The notes below the pieces were generated by a model. That model was given only the letters and a program-made list of their open reading frames with translations. It searched no databases and had not been told where the DNA came from. The position numbers and the translations under genes are program-made. A DNA stretch of 64,000 nucleotides, taken from contig NC_014643.1 in NCBI RefSeq assembly GCF_000164695.2, positions 1,488,001 to 1,552,000 on the forward strand. Reading direction: 5' to 3'. How positions within the stretch are numbered: the first letter of the stretch is position 1; every line of letters starts with the position of its first letter. The DNA is from Rothia dentocariosa ATCC 17931. Lineage in GTDB: Bacteria; Actinomycetota; Actinomycetes; Actinomycetales; Micrococcaceae. Below, piece by piece: positions 26,570 through 36,004 of the stretch.

Positions 26570-27091
26570 ATGCCTACCCCCGAGTACATCGTGAATTTAC
26601 GCAAGAAAATTGGTCACGAATATTTATGGCTTTCGGGCGCTACCGCAGTGATCCGTCGCGATGAGGATGGCAAGGTACTGCTGGTTAAACGCAGCGATAA
26701 CGGCAGGTGGACTCCCGTGACGGGTATTGTCGATCCTGGCGAGAACCCGGCGCTTACCTGCATACGTGAAGCCTATGAGGAGGCGGGCGTGCGTATTGAG
26801 GTTCTAGAGCTTGCTCAGGTCAAGGCTGACCCCGCGATGCGCTTTAGCAACGGGGATCGCTGCCAGTTTTTAGATCACACGTTTTTGTGCCGGTGGGTAT
26901 CCGGGCAGGCACGAGTGAATGACGAGGAATCTTCCCAGGTGCGATGGGTAGATGTGACGGATCCTCAGGAGCGTTCTATGCTCTCTGAGCGGATGCTTGA
27001 CCGCATTGATGCGGCGCTGAACTATGACGGACATTGCCGTTTTGACTATGTATCTCACGCTCCCAAAGATGAACCTGAATCCTCTCGGTAA
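26570..27091 (+). CDS. NUDIX hydrolase
   Basis: Hydrolyses a nucleoside diphosphate linked to another moiety; the substrate is unknown. The Nudix box is complete at residues 52-74: G52, E58, then REAYEEAGV. The domain follows LSGATAVIRRDEDGKVLLVKR at the N-terminus; total length is 173. AAAGGA at 26558-26563 fixes ATG 26570. Last gene of the mca-uppS run. Confidence 0.92.
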   Translation: MPTPEYIVNLRKKIGHEYLWLSGATAVIRRDEDGKVLLVKRSDNGRWTPVTGIVDPGENPALTCIREAYEEAGVRIEVLELAQVKADPAMRFSNGDRCQFLDHTFLCRWVSGQARVNDEESSQVRWVDVTDPQERSMLSERMLDRIDAALNYDGHCRFDYVSHAPKDEPESSR

Positions 27092-27644
27092 CCGTCAATA
27101 CTCCCTCTAATACACCCTTAAGCCGATAGCCGCGCGCCCGCATAATACCTGTTTGCTATGCGTTGAAGACCATGTGTACTCCCAAGGTTGTATCTGAGTA
27201 TTTTTCTCGTACTTACCGTTGTTCATATCTGAGAAAAATAAAAATGGGGGTTTTATGCATTAATTTCGGTTTCTTGTAAAAATCTAAAATCTATAAATTA
27301 TAGAAGGTTACCACCGAAAATATCTATAAATTTTTCAGATGTAGCACACCGTTAAAAAATAAGCCTATGCGTAATATTGTGATAATGAACATGTGGTGTA
27401 TTTATGAAAAGTATATGTTGCTTTATGGGGTAGATATTGTTGATATATCAGCGAAGTAGGTTGTGTGATGGGGTAATATTTATAGCGTGTACATTGCTGG
27501 GATAAGAATTAAATTATGTTCCAAAAGAAATTTTTAAATGGGAAAACCCTGTATTTTGAGTTAAAGGTTTGATAAGGTGAATATGAGTGTTGAGAGATTT
27601 AACTCGCTCACTCCCAACCACATCTATACAAATGGAGAATAATA
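27092..27644 (+). other. AT-rich intergenic region upstream of the SLH-domain gene
   Basis: About 550 nt, clearly more AT-rich than its neighbours, with no convincing gene. A hairpin with arms ATTTTTCTC (27200-27208) and GAGAAAAAT (27231-27239) may end the NUDIX transcript. TTGAGT at 27556-27561 with a 17-nt spacer to GAATAT (27579-27584) is a possible promoter for the surface protein. Confidence 0.45.
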
Positions 27645-29624
27645 ATGTCTCTTATCTACCCTACAAACAATTCACCTAACGAATCGCCCGGAAGAGCCAG
27701 AAATGCTCTCGGACGTAGCGCCTGTGCCCTCGTGGTGGCAGGCGCTTTAGTGCTTCCGCTGACCCCAGCGGGAGCTGTCACCGATCCTGGTGCTTCAACC
27801 CCTGCATCCTCCGCTACGGTGACCCCGCAGGTTGTGGCCGATCAGGAACCTCAAGCAACTCCGCAGCTCGTGGTCGAAACCCCCGATGAAGTCAACCCCT
27901 ACTACGGGAAGACGCTCAAAATCAAAGGAACCGGTTTCTACGGTGTGGCGGCAGATCAGCAGGTCAGCCTCAAAGTTACCCCTTCAGATACACCAGCTAA
28001 TTCCCCATATTTCACTACGGAATACGGCGTATATAACCTGGGGTATGTGAATGTTCCCGCATCGCAGATTCATGACGGAACCTTTGAGGTCTATTTGAAT
28101 ACCCAGCCGCTGCCGCTGAATGATTTCCATCCGGAACTCGATTATGTCGTCACCAGTACCCTGACCTCGACAACGCAGCAGGCGCAAGGATATGAAATCT
28201 TGCCCACCACAGCATACAACACCCAGGCACCGGTGCTGATCGCACGCCAGAACACCAATCTGGAAGTCGAGGGTAAGCCTAACTCGTTGGTGGAAGACTC
28301 CGTGAAGGTGCGCGGTACCGGCTATGACCCAAAGTTTATTCCTCAAGGCGGATACTTGCAGGTTTCTCTTATTGAGGGTGATTGGCCCAGAGGTCAGGTT
28401 GTTACTCAGGAAAGAACCGTGTCATCGGTGAAAGTTTCTGCCGAGGAGCTCTCGCAGAGCGGCCTCTTTGAAACTGCGCTTCCCTATCCGGCAGGTCTGG
28501 ATGCACGCCGCAGCTACCGCATCGGAACCCAGGTCATTAATCCCGACGGAACGTTGGCAAACAACGCTCTGACCGAATACCTGGATGTTGAGTTTTCCTC
28601 GGAGAGTAAAGCACCGCAGCTGAACGTGAGCGTTCCCGCCGTGACCCCGACTGCCGATACCGAGATCACCGTGACCGGTACCGGGTATTACGGTTCTGGG
28701 AACGCCGAGATACAGGGGCAAAGTATGAACCTCGTTATTAACGAGATAGACCCGAAGACTGGCAAACCAACGGGCGCAGTTCTCACTCATCCAGTGGATT
28801 ATACCTACCGGGTGGAAGAGAAAGACCTCTACGATGGCTTTACCGACGGTACCTTCCAGACCACCTTCACCATTCCCGCGAATACCCTCAAAACCGGGCA
28901 CGTATACGAGCTTAGTACGGGGGTATATCCAAAGGACCTGAAGGACGATGTTATCTTCGAAGCCCACCAAAAACTCCCGTTAACGACTGCGGATCAACCG
29001 GTTCCAAATCCCAAACCGGCAGAGCCCCAGCCGGGCCCCGAACCCGCGCCAAACCCCAAGCCCGCACCCGGTGAGAAACCTACACCCGAATCGGATTTCA
29101 AAGATGTGCACGATCGTACCGCACACCGCGATGCGATTCTTTGGGCTTCGCAGCGACAGCTCGTCGATAGCGCGGACGGCTATTACCGCCCCTACGACGC
29201 TATAACCCGCGAACAGGCAGTTGTGACCCTCTACCGCCTGGCAGGAAGCCCTCAGGTTACTCTTCCGCAGGAGTCTCCCTATGTGGATGTTACCCCGGAA
29301 CACCCGCACTACCGGGAGATTATTTGGGCACGCGAACGTGGTATCAGCTTCGGTTGGAGTGACGGTCATTTCCGCCCCGAGGCGGCTGCATCTCACGCCA
29401 GTATGGCTGCGTTTTTGTACCGTTACGCTGGGGAACCTGGCGTGAACCTACCGGAACAATCCCTATATGCCGATATGACGGCTGATTCCCCGTTCTACCG
29501 AGAGAGTACCTGGTTGAAGAAGAAGGGTCTTGTTTTCTGGTCTGAAAGCTGGTTCCAGCCCGATGGTGCCGTTACTCGCGCCGATTTTGCGGAACTTATC
29601 TATCAGTACGAACAAGGCAAATAG
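27645..29624 (+). CDS. Secreted surface protein with Ig-like repeats and SLH modules
   Basis: Expected to be exported and held on the cell wall. The signal peptide has an Arg-rich start, a hydrophobic core (ALVVAGALVLPLTPAGA) and a cleavage near residue 45. Three repeated Ig-like/filamin-like units follow, each opening with a kG-T-Gf/y-Y motif (LKIKGTGFYG, VKVRGTGYDP, ITVTGTGYYG). A Pro/Lys linker leads to three S-layer homology modules: DAILWASQRQLVD, EIIWARERGISFG and ESTWLKKKGLVF. SLH modules normally bind pyruvylated wall polymers. The N-terminal repeats resemble heme-free adhesin or structural modules; ligand unknown. Long AT-rich leader upstream. Confidence 0.85.
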   Translation: MSLIYPTNNSPNESPGRARNALGRSACALVVAGALVLPLTPAGAVTDPGASTPASSATVTPQVVADQEPQATPQLVVETPDEVNPYYGKTLKIKGTGFYGVAADQQVSLKVTPSDTPANSPYFTTEYGVYNLGYVNVPASQIHDGTFEVYLNTQPLPLNDFHPELDYVVTSTLTSTTQQAQGYEILPTTAYNTQAPVLIARQNTNLEVEGKPNSLVEDSVKVRGTGYDPKFIPQGGYLQVSLIEGDWPRGQVVTQERTVSSVKVSAEELSQSGLFETALPYPAGLDARRSYRIGTQVINPDGTLANNALTEYLDVEFSSESKAPQLNVSVPAVTPTADTEITVTGTGYYGSGNAEIQGQSMNLVINEIDPKTGKPTGAVLTHPVDYTYRVEEKDLYDGFTDGTFQTTFTIPANTLKTGHVYELSTGVYPKDLKDDVIFEAHQKLPLTTADQPVPNPKPAEPQPGPEPAPNPKPAPGEKPTPESDFKDVHDRTAHRDAILWASQRQLVDSADGYYRPYDAITREQAVVTLYRLAGSPQVTLPQESPYVDVTPEHPHYREIIWARERGISFGWSDGHFRPEAAASHASMAAFLYRYAGEPGVNLPEQSLYADMTADSPFYRESTWLKKKGLVFWSESWFQPDGAVTRADFAELIYQYEQGK

Positions 29625-29687
29625 ACCGAGCAAAATTCTGAGATAGAGATTTATCTATCCGTCCGCACCGCGGGCCTTAGCTCAAAC

Positions 29688-29726
29688 GTTGAGGGGTTTC
29701 TACACATCGTGTAGAGGCCCCTCAAC
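29688..29726. terminator. Bidirectional terminator between the SLH gene and fumC
   Basis: Stem of 9 bp (29688-29696 with 29718-29726) extended inside by TCTACAC/GTGTAGA. It separates convergent genes. Confidence 0.75.
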
Positions 29727-29771
29727 TATGTTCTAGGAGTGTTTGTTCGCGTGAAAACGATTATGCTCGGA

Positions 29772-31178
29772 CTAGAAATTGCCCAGCATCTTGGTGACGT
29801 CTAGGGCTTCGTCGAGCTGAGCCTCAGTGACTTCGCCGCGTTCAACGTAGCCTAAAGCTACCACGGCATCGCGCACAGTGACCTTGTTTGCTACGGAATA
29901 CTTGGCGATCTTCGCGGCGGCCTCGTACCCGATGAGCTTATTCAGCGGGGTTACGGTCGAGGGCGATGCCTCCGCTAGGAAGCGGCAGCGCTCTACGTTG
30001 GCGCTCAGGCCGTCGATCATCTTCTCTGCCGCCACGCGAGAAACATTGGCGAGCAGGCGGATGGACTGGAGCAGGTTAGCCGCCATCACCGGAATGCCCA
30101 CGTTCAGCTCGAAGGCTCCGTTGGTGGAGGAAAGCGCGATGGTCGCATCATTACCAATTACCTGCGCCGCAACCTGAATAGTAGCCTCACAAATCACCGG
30201 GTTTACCTTGCCAGGCATGATGGACGAGCCGGGCTGCAGATCGGGGATGTGCAGCTCGCCTAAACCGGTGTTCGGGCCTGAACCCATCCAACGAATATCG
30301 TTGCTGATTTTCATCAGACCGTATGCGAGGGTGCGCAGCTGACCGGAAACCTCAACCAGACCGTCGCGGTTTGCCTGCGCCTCAAAGTGGTTACGTGCCT
30401 CGGTCAGGGGCAGGCCGGTTTCTTCAGCAAGCAGCTCAATCACGCGTGCCGAAAAGCCTGCCGGGGTATTGATACCGGTACCCACGGCGGTGCCGCCCAG
30501 GGGAACCTCAGCCACGCGGGGCAGGGATGCGTTCACTCGCTCAATGCCGTAACGCACGGTAGCGGCGTAGCCCGAGAATTCCTGGCCCAGGGTAATGGGG
30601 GTTGCATCCATCAGGTGGGTGCGTCCGGACTTGACGACGTCCTTGAACTCTGCGGACTTCTTTTCCAGCGAAGCAGCGAGAACTTCAAGGGAAGGGATCA
30701 GCTCTTTGACCAGTGCCTCGGTCACGGCAACGTGCACGGAGGTGGGGAAAACATCGTTGGAAGATTGGGAGGCGTTCACATGGTCATTGGGGTGAACTTC
30801 AATGCCCCGTGATTCCAGGGAACGGGTTGCCAAAGTTGCCAGAACCTCGTTGGTGTTCATATTCGACGAGGTGCCCGAACCGGTCTGGAAGACGTCAATG
30901 GGGAAATGCTCGTCGTACTCACCGGTTGCTACCAGATCCGCCGCCTCGCGGATAGCCTGGGCGCGCTCAGCATCGAGCACCTGAAGTTCCTCATTGGCGG
31001 TCGCGGCTGCCTTCTTAACGAGGGCAAGAGCGCGAATATGGGCTGATTCGAGGGTCTGCCCCGAAATCGGGAAGTTATCGACCGCGCGCTGGGTCTGTGC
31101 ACGGTAGAGTGCGTTGGCGGGCACGCGAACTTCGCCCATGGTGTCATGTTCAATGCGGTATTCAATATTTTCAGCCAT
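29772..31178 (-). CDS. fumC: Class II fumarate hydratase
   Basis: Interconverts fumarate and malate in the TCA cycle. The superfamily signature [12 protein letters not shown] is present. So are [28 protein letters not shown] and the B-site region, in the expected order across 468 residues, the family's usual length. The closely related aspartase is an alternative, but [15 protein letters not shown] and the neighbourhood fit FumC. It faces the SLH gene, with carbonic anhydrase, DUF4245 and glpX following upstream, the same cluster as mycobacterial Rv1098c-Rv1100. Confidence 0.95.
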   Translation of the reverse strand: MAENIEYRIEHDTMGEVRVPANALYRAQTQRAVDNFPISGQTLESAHIRALALVKKAAATANEELQVLDAERAQAIREAADLVATGEYDEHFPIDVFQTGSGTSSNMNTNEVLATLATRSLESRGIEVHPNDHVNASQSSNDVFPTSVHVAVTEALVKELIPSLEVLAASLEKKSAEFKDVVKSGRTHLMDATPITLGQEFSGYAATVRYGIERVNASLPRVAEVPLGGTAVGTGINTPAGFSARVIELLAEETGLPLTEARNHFEAQANRDGLVEVSGQLRTLAYGLMKISNDIRWMGSGPNTGLGELHIPDLQPGSSIMPGKVNPVICEATIQVAAQVIGNDATIALSSTNGAFELNVGIPVMAANLLQSIRLLANVSRVAAEKMIDGLSANVERCRFLAEASPSTVTPLNKLIGYEAAAKIAKYSVANKVTVRDAVVALGYVERGEVTEAQLDEALDVTKMLGNF

Positions 31179-31361
31179 AACTCTAGTTTAGGGCTCAAAA
31201 TGGCGGGTTTTCATACCCTTCGTGTAAAAATCGGAACATTTGGGGAATACCGTGCATGATGATACTCACCACGCTGTGGGGTTGTGTGGCGGTACCGTAT
31301 GAAATCAAGTAAAGCCTGTTGGAACTTCTGGGGTTATGTTGGTTTTCTCGGGTAGATAACA

Positions 31362-31390
31362 CGAAGGAGGCGGTGGTCACCGCCTCCTCG
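31362..31390 (-). terminator. GC-rich hairpin after the carbonic anhydrase gene
   Basis: Perfect 10-bp stem (31366-31375 with 31378-31387), 20 nt beyond the stop; its minus-strand T tract is weak. Confidence 0.6.
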
Positions 31391-31409
31391 TATATAAAAC
31401 GCGTGGGAA

Positions 31410-32048
31410 CTACTTCACCTCGCGCGAGTCAAAGACAATATCGACCGCGCCAGAATCCAAATGATAGAAGCAGCCCACCACAATGGTCTCGCCGCGAGTA
31501 ACTGCATCGGCAATAATGCGCGATTCCTGAAGCAGACGGGAAGCCGTCGCAGACGTATGAGCCCGTACCATCTCGTTCACATGCTGGCTTGGCTTCTCGC
31601 CGTGGGGAAGTTCTTGGGCCAGCACCGTAGGCTGAATAGTCTCAACTACTCGTGTAATAAAGCCGCCCGGAAGCTGCCCCGATTCCACCGACGAGCAGGT
31701 AGCCTGAACAGCCCCGCAAGACTGATGTCCCATAATGATCAGTACCGGCGTCTTGAACTGGGTGATGGAATATTCCAGCGAACCAAGGGCACCGTCATCA
31801 AGAACCTGCCCCGCGGTGCGTACCACAAAAGCATCGCCAAGACCCAGGTCAAAGATATGTTCCGGTGGTGTACGCGAATCCGCACACCCAAAAATCGTAG
31901 TGAAAGGAAACTGCCCACCCGTGAGTTCGTCGCGACGTGCCACATCCTGGTGCGGATGCGAAAGCTCGCCCCGTACAAAGCGTGCGTTACCCTCCTGCAG
32001 GCGTTCCAAAACGTACTCAGCGGTGGGTTGAACCGGACGAGAACCCAT
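31410..32048 (-). CDS. Beta-class carbonic anhydrase
   Basis: Interconverts CO2 and bicarbonate. Zinc ligands and the catalytic pair are visible: C55, D57 and R59 in FGCADSRTPPEHIF, and H108 and C111 in MGHQSCGAV. The 212-residue length is normal. It supplies bicarbonate for carboxylations such as those in fatty acid and purine synthesis. Placed between fumC and DUF4245. Confidence 0.95.
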   Translation of the reverse strand: MGSRPVQPTAEYVLERLQEGNARFVRGELSHPHQDVARRDELTGGQFPFTTIFGCADSRTPPEHIFDLGLGDAFVVRTAGQVLDDGALGSLEYSITQFKTPVLIIMGHQSCGAVQATCSSVESGQLPGGFITRVVETIQPTVLAQELPHGEKPSQHVNEMVRAHTSATASRLLQESRIIADAVTRGETIVVGCFYHLDSGAVDIVFDSREVK

Positions 32049-32123
32049 GAGCAGGCTCCTTAAAGTGAGAGGTATCTTCCCTCTATTTTACCGAAAACAG
32101 ACCGTACATTTTGCTAGAGAAGA

Positions 32124-32852
32124 TCACGAAATATTAGAAGTATTGGATGCACCCGGGGAGGCCGTCATCGTCGGCGCTTTCATATAGGTGACTGTCGCAT
32201 CCGCCAACTGGGCAAACTCCGCCGGGTCTGCCGTGCCGGTGAGTATCACGGTTGTCGTCTCACCGTTGCCGTGAGGCACCTGCGCCACATAGGAATACAC
32301 TTTTTCACTGTTCTTCTTAGAGGTGGCTGAACGTACTTCCCACTCCACACCGCCAATAGACTCGGTGCCCTGTTTCGCGGCGTTATCGACCTGTTGAGCC
32401 ACCCAGGTAGGGTTTGTATCCTTCGCTTGGATCAACTCAATAAAATGATTTTTACTGGTCACCTGTCCGCTCTTAAAGTACGGGATATTATCGGGAGTAT
32501 TACCCGTCCACCGCGCGTAGTTATAGTGCCAACCCTCAAGCTGCGGTACCGCCACCGGAAAACCCGCCTGCTGGGTAGATTCAGCCGCTACCTGCGATAA
32601 ATTCACCTGCGGGCGGTACGGATTCTTATCCGGCTGCGGCATGAGCCAGAGCACCGGAATGAGAATAGCCACCATCGCCAGCATCGAAATAATCATATTG
32701 CGCGCCGGAGCATTAATGCGTTTCGCCTGTTTTTGTGTAATTTGTGGCACAACAGATGAATCGGCAGAAGCATCTGCGTGAGCCTTCGGCGCATGAGCGT
32801 TCTGACCATCGCTCTCAGCCGGTGTATGCGCGTGATTCTGAGAGTTTTCCAC
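32124..32852 (-). CDS. DUF4245 membrane protein
   Basis: A conserved actinobacterial protein of unknown function. The cytoplasmic N-terminus (~45 residues) is His/Ala-rich, then one span (NMIISMLAMVAILIPVLWLM) and an extracellular domain with AAESTQQAGFPVAVPQLEGWHYN, a family hallmark. It begins at GTG 32852 and is divergent from glpX, the same neighbour as in mycobacteria, so the partnership is conserved even though the role is not known. Confidence 0.9.
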   Translation of the reverse strand: MENSQNHAHTPAESDGQNAHAPKAHADASADSSVVPQITQKQAKRINAPARNMIISMLAMVAILIPVLWLMPQPDKNPYRPQVNLSQVAAESTQQAGFPVAVPQLEGWHYNYARWTGNTPDNIPYFKSGQVTSKNHFIELIQAKDTNPTWVAQQVDNAAKQGTESIGGVEWEVRSATSKKNSEKVYSYVAQVPHGNGETTTVILTGTADPAEFAQLADATVTYMKAPTMTASPGASNTSNIS

Positions 32853-33058
32853 TCACACATTCTCTCATACGCTCTAAGACATACCGTTTCCCACACCCAC
32901 CTGGGCGGATGTTCACCACGGTACATGCGCCCACGCAAACCCGTTCAATACACGCGAACATTCCGCCGGGCGCGTTATGCTAGTAAACAGGAGGTGCCGG
33001 TTCAAAGCGCTGGAACGAACCAGCCAGCCGGCCATGACAACGACCTCGAAGGTGAGCA

Positions 33059-34051
33059 ATGACTGAAAACAATAACCACGCCGACCGCAACCTAGCTATG
33101 GAATTGGTGCGCGCCACCGAAGCCGCAGCCATCGCATCCGGTCCCTGGGTGGGCGCAGGCGATAAGAACCGCGCGGACGGTGCCGCCGTGGACGCGATGC
33201 GCTACCGTCTCTCGACCGTGCACTTCAACGGAACCGTTGTGATCGGCGAGGGCGAAAAAGATAAGGCTCCCATGCTATTCAACGGCGAAGTTGTTGGCGA
33301 TGGTATCGGCCCCAACCTCGATATTGCGGTAGATCCCATCGACGGAACTCGTCTGACCGCATTGGGCATGGACAACGCCCTCTCCGTAATCGCGGTGGCA
33401 GACGGTGGTTCTATGTTCGACCCCTCCGCCGTGTTTTACATGGAAAAACTGGTGACTGGGCCCGAAGCCGCAGAGTTCGTAGATCTTCGCCTGCCCGTCA
33501 AACAGAACCTTCACTTGGTCGCTAAGGCACAGGGTAAGAACGTAAGCGAACTGACCGTGTGCGTTCTGGATCGTCCGCGTCACGCTAAGCTCATTGAAGA
33601 GATTCGTAATGCCGGTGCACGTACCCGCATTATCCTTGACGGCGATGTTGCGGGAGCTATTGCGGCCTGCCGTGAAGGAACCGGTGTTGACGTAATGCTC
33701 GGTACCGGCGGAACCCCCGAAGGCATCGTTGCCGCCTGCGCCATCAAGGCTACCGGAGGCGTTATCCAGGGCCGTCTGGCACCCACCGACGATGCCGAGC
33801 GTGAGAAGGCGCTCGCTGCGGGGCACGATCTTGACCGCATCCTCACAACTGACGATCTGGTCACCAGCGATAACTGCTTCTTCGCTGCAACCGGTATTAC
33901 CGACGGCAAGCTGCTGCGCGGGGTGCGCTACGGCAAGAATATTGTGACCACCCAGTCGCTCGTTATGCGTTCCTCCTCGGGAACCGTGCGCATTGTGGAG
34001 GCTGAGCATCGCCTTTCTCGCCTGCGCGAGATTCTGTCGCATACAAAGTAA
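33059..34051 (+). CDS. glpX: Class II fructose-1,6-bisphosphatase
   Basis: Dephosphorylates fructose-1,6-bisphosphate in gluconeogenesis, Mg- or Mn-dependent. The metal site [10 protein letters not shown] follows the acidic [22 protein letters not shown] is the substrate loop. Length 330, typical. GAAGGTGAG just before ATG 33059 acts as ribosome binding site. It is the sole class II enzyme in view and probably the main gluconeogenic phosphatase in this organism. Confidence 0.96.
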   Translation: MTENNNHADRNLAMELVRATEAAAIASGPWVGAGDKNRADGAAVDAMRYRLSTVHFNGTVVIGEGEKDKAPMLFNGEVVGDGIGPNLDIAVDPIDGTRLTALGMDNALSVIAVADGGSMFDPSAVFYMEKLVTGPEAAEFVDLRLPVKQNLHLVAKAQGKNVSELTVCVLDRPRHAKLIEEIRNAGARTRIILDGDVAGAIAACREGTGVDVMLGTGGTPEGIVAACAIKATGGVIQGRLAPTDDAEREKALAAGHDLDRILTTDDLVTSDNCFFAATGITDGKLLRGVRYGKNIVTTQSLVMRSSSGTVRIVEAEHRLSRLREILSHTK

Positions 34052-34065
34052 CGTCTTGATATAAA

Positions 34066-34106
34066 GCCTGTGCCGCGCTCTCAATCATTGAGAGCGCGGC
34101 ACAGGC
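34066..34106. terminator. Bidirectional terminator between glpX and the FemX gene
   Basis: Very long, perfect GC-rich stem (34066-34084 with 34088-34106) between convergent genes; the minus-strand side runs into TTTATAT. Confidence 0.8.
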
Positions 34107-34156
34107 CTTATCGTGTGAGCGTGGGCTGCCTGGAAACCTAGGCTGCCGAAGTGTCG

Positions 34157-35179
34157 TTATTTCTTCAGGCGTGCGCGAACCTTAGCTACTGTAGATTTCG
34201 CGGTTTCCTGAGCGATTCCCAGTGCTTTCTTGAGTGCGGGACGCGCGCGGTATGCGTAGCCGTAGGCGCGGTAGCCTAGCACGTTTACCGGAATGTCCCA
34301 GGTGCCGGGGTACTCAACCGAACGCCCGCCGAAAGACTTCTTAAATTTGGTGAACCCCGCCCATTCGTGATCAGGCTGATCTTCGGGTGCAATGCCGAAA
34401 AGATCCACATATTTCAGACCCTTTGCTTTAGCGTCCAAGATGAAATTGGTCACTACCGGAATGCCTGCCGAGAGCTTACGATGCGCAAAAGAGGCCGCCG
34501 CGTGAGCATAGGTGCGCGTATCATCAGAATCGTAGACAAATGCCGCCGCGATAGGCTCCTTGGAACCATCCTCGCCGGTCAGCTGAGCAATATAGAGGGA
34601 CGCGGCATCGGCAGGCATGAGGGTCTTTGCCACCTGCATCAGATAGTCGTCCTGCTGACGGTTGAACCCGTTGCGGTCGGCGGTCTCAGAGAGGAACGTG
34701 AAGAGCACCTTCATATCCTCGGGGTTCTGAGACACCTCAATGCTGACACCTTTTTTGTGGATATTACGGTGCAGATTGCGGTTATTGGACTTCATATCCT
34801 TCAAAATTGCAGCTTCGTCGCCGGAAAGATCAATAATCTGCGTGTGTGAAGGCTGAACCTGGCGCGGTGCCAACGCAGCGCCGCGTGCCTTCAGGAACTC
34901 TGCCGCATCCTGCGAACCCCAGATAGCGGAGTCAATTGGTTCGATGCGCACAAACAGGCACCCGTGAGCCTTTGCTTCTTCTTTCAGCGAGTCGAGCGCG
35001 ACATCGAAAGCCTGCGCACTCTGTGCCACCGGGCCGTAGGGGCTGTAAAGATACTTGCCGGTGCGCCCGCCCTCAACGGTAGCGAGATAGGACCAGCCTT
35101 CGCCCTCGTGGCGAATGACGGTATGACCAAGAGACTGTTGAAAACGTGCCCAAATATCGGATTGAAGAATATTGCTCAT
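34157..35179 (-). CDS. FemABX-type peptidoglycan cross-bridge peptidyltransferase
   Basis: Predicted to add an amino acid from aminoacyl-tRNA to the lysine side chain of lipid II or to the growing bridge, at the inner membrane. Two GNAT-like lobes: N-terminal SDIWARFQQSLGHTV and YSPYGPVAQS; the central DMKSNNRNLHRNIHKKGVSIE; and the C-terminal KYVDLFGIAPEDQPDHEWAGFTKFKKSFGG, diagnostic for FemABX. At 340 residues it lacks the long coiled coil of staphylococcal FemA. Rothia peptidoglycan has an alanine-type interpeptide bridge, so it is probably one of the bridge ligases, though which residue it adds is unknown. Confidence 0.9.
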   Translation of the reverse strand: MSNILQSDIWARFQQSLGHTVIRHEGEGWSYLATVEGGRTGKYLYSPYGPVAQSAQAFDVALDSLKEEAKAHGCLFVRIEPIDSAIWGSQDAAEFLKARGAALAPRQVQPSHTQIIDLSGDEAAILKDMKSNNRNLHRNIHKKGVSIEVSQNPEDMKVLFTFLSETADRNGFNRQQDDYLMQVAKTLMPADAASLYIAQLTGEDGSKEPIAAAFVYDSDDTRTYAHAAASFAHRKLSAGIPVVTNFILDAKAKGLKYVDLFGIAPEDQPDHEWAGFTKFKKSFGGRSVEYPGTWDIPVNVLGYRAYGYAYRARPALKKALGIAQETAKSTVAKVRARLKK

Positions 35180-35244
35180 TCAACTATTTTAGCCTCAACC
35201 GCAGGTTACGCTGAGCGAAGGCGACCTTGGGAGCAGATAAAATA

Positions 35245-35276
35245 CGAGCCGTTCCGTGAAGATACGGAACGGCTCG
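35245..35276 (-). terminator. Terminator after purE
   Basis: Perfect 13-bp stem (35245-35257 with 35264-35276), followed on the minus strand by TATTTTAT. Confidence 0.82.
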
Positions 35277-35300
35277 ATAACACCGAGAAACGACCATACA

Positions 35301-35945
35301 TTAGGGCACGTAAGCCTGCGGTTCGTCCCCTTCATCACGTGTAGAGTCGGCGGTCGGGGCGGGTTTGGGAGCCGCCGGTGCCTGTACTTTTTCTTCTTCG
35401 GCAACCTGGGCGCGATGCTCGGCGAGCTTAGCGCGCAGAGCCGTTCCCTTATCTACCGCGCTCTGGCGCAGATCCTTCGAGAAATCGAGAAGATCGGAGT
35501 GCACCTGCTGCGCGAAGTTGTCGGTGGCGCATCCTAGGATGCGCAGCGCCAGAAGTCCCGCATTGCGTGCGCCGTTGATAGACACGGTCGCCACCGGAAC
35601 CCCCGCGGGCATCTGCACGATAGAAAGCAGGGAATCCATGCCTTCGAGATTCTTCAGACGCACCGGGACACCAATAACGGGCAACGCGGTAACCGAGGCG
35701 AGCATGCCGGGAAGATGCGCGGCCCCGCCGGCACCGGCGATGATTACGCGAATACCGCGCTGATGAGCCTGCTGGCCGTAGGCGATCATATCTTCAGGCA
35801 TGCGGTGTGCTGAGACGACATCCGCTTCATAGGGGATACCGAATTCTTCAAGAACCGTAGCGGCTTCTTCCATGATGGACCAGTCGGAATCTGACCCCAT
35901 CACAACGCCAACAACGGGCTTATCTGAATCGTACGGGGAGCTCAT
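35301..35945 (-). CDS. purE: N5-CAIR mutase (phosphoribosylaminoimidazole carboxylase catalytic subunit)
   Basis: Moves the carboxyl of N5-CAIR to C4 of the ring in purine synthesis. Core motifs: [36 protein letters not shown] and [11 protein letters not shown]. The catalytic His is in SAHR. The last ~45 residues are a low-complexity Ala/Pro/Glu tail beyond the normal ~165-residue enzyme. ATG 35945 (AGGAAGGA upstream) is preferred to TTG 35951. PurK follows upstream in the same direction. Confidence 0.95.
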   Translation of the reverse strand: MSSPYDSDKPVVGVVMGSDSDWSIMEEAATVLEEFGIPYEADVVSAHRMPEDMIAYGQQAHQRGIRVIIAGAGGAAHLPGMLASVTALPVIGVPVRLKNLEGMDSLLSIVQMPAGVPVATVSINGARNAGLLALRILGCATDNFAQQVHSDLLDFSKDLRQSAVDKGTALRAKLAEHRAQVAEEEKVQAPAAPKPAPTADSTRDEGDEPQAYVP

Positions 35946-36004
35946 GAACAATCCTTCCTGTGAGCTAATAAGACACTACGGACACGAAATATACCGGCAA
36001 ACTC

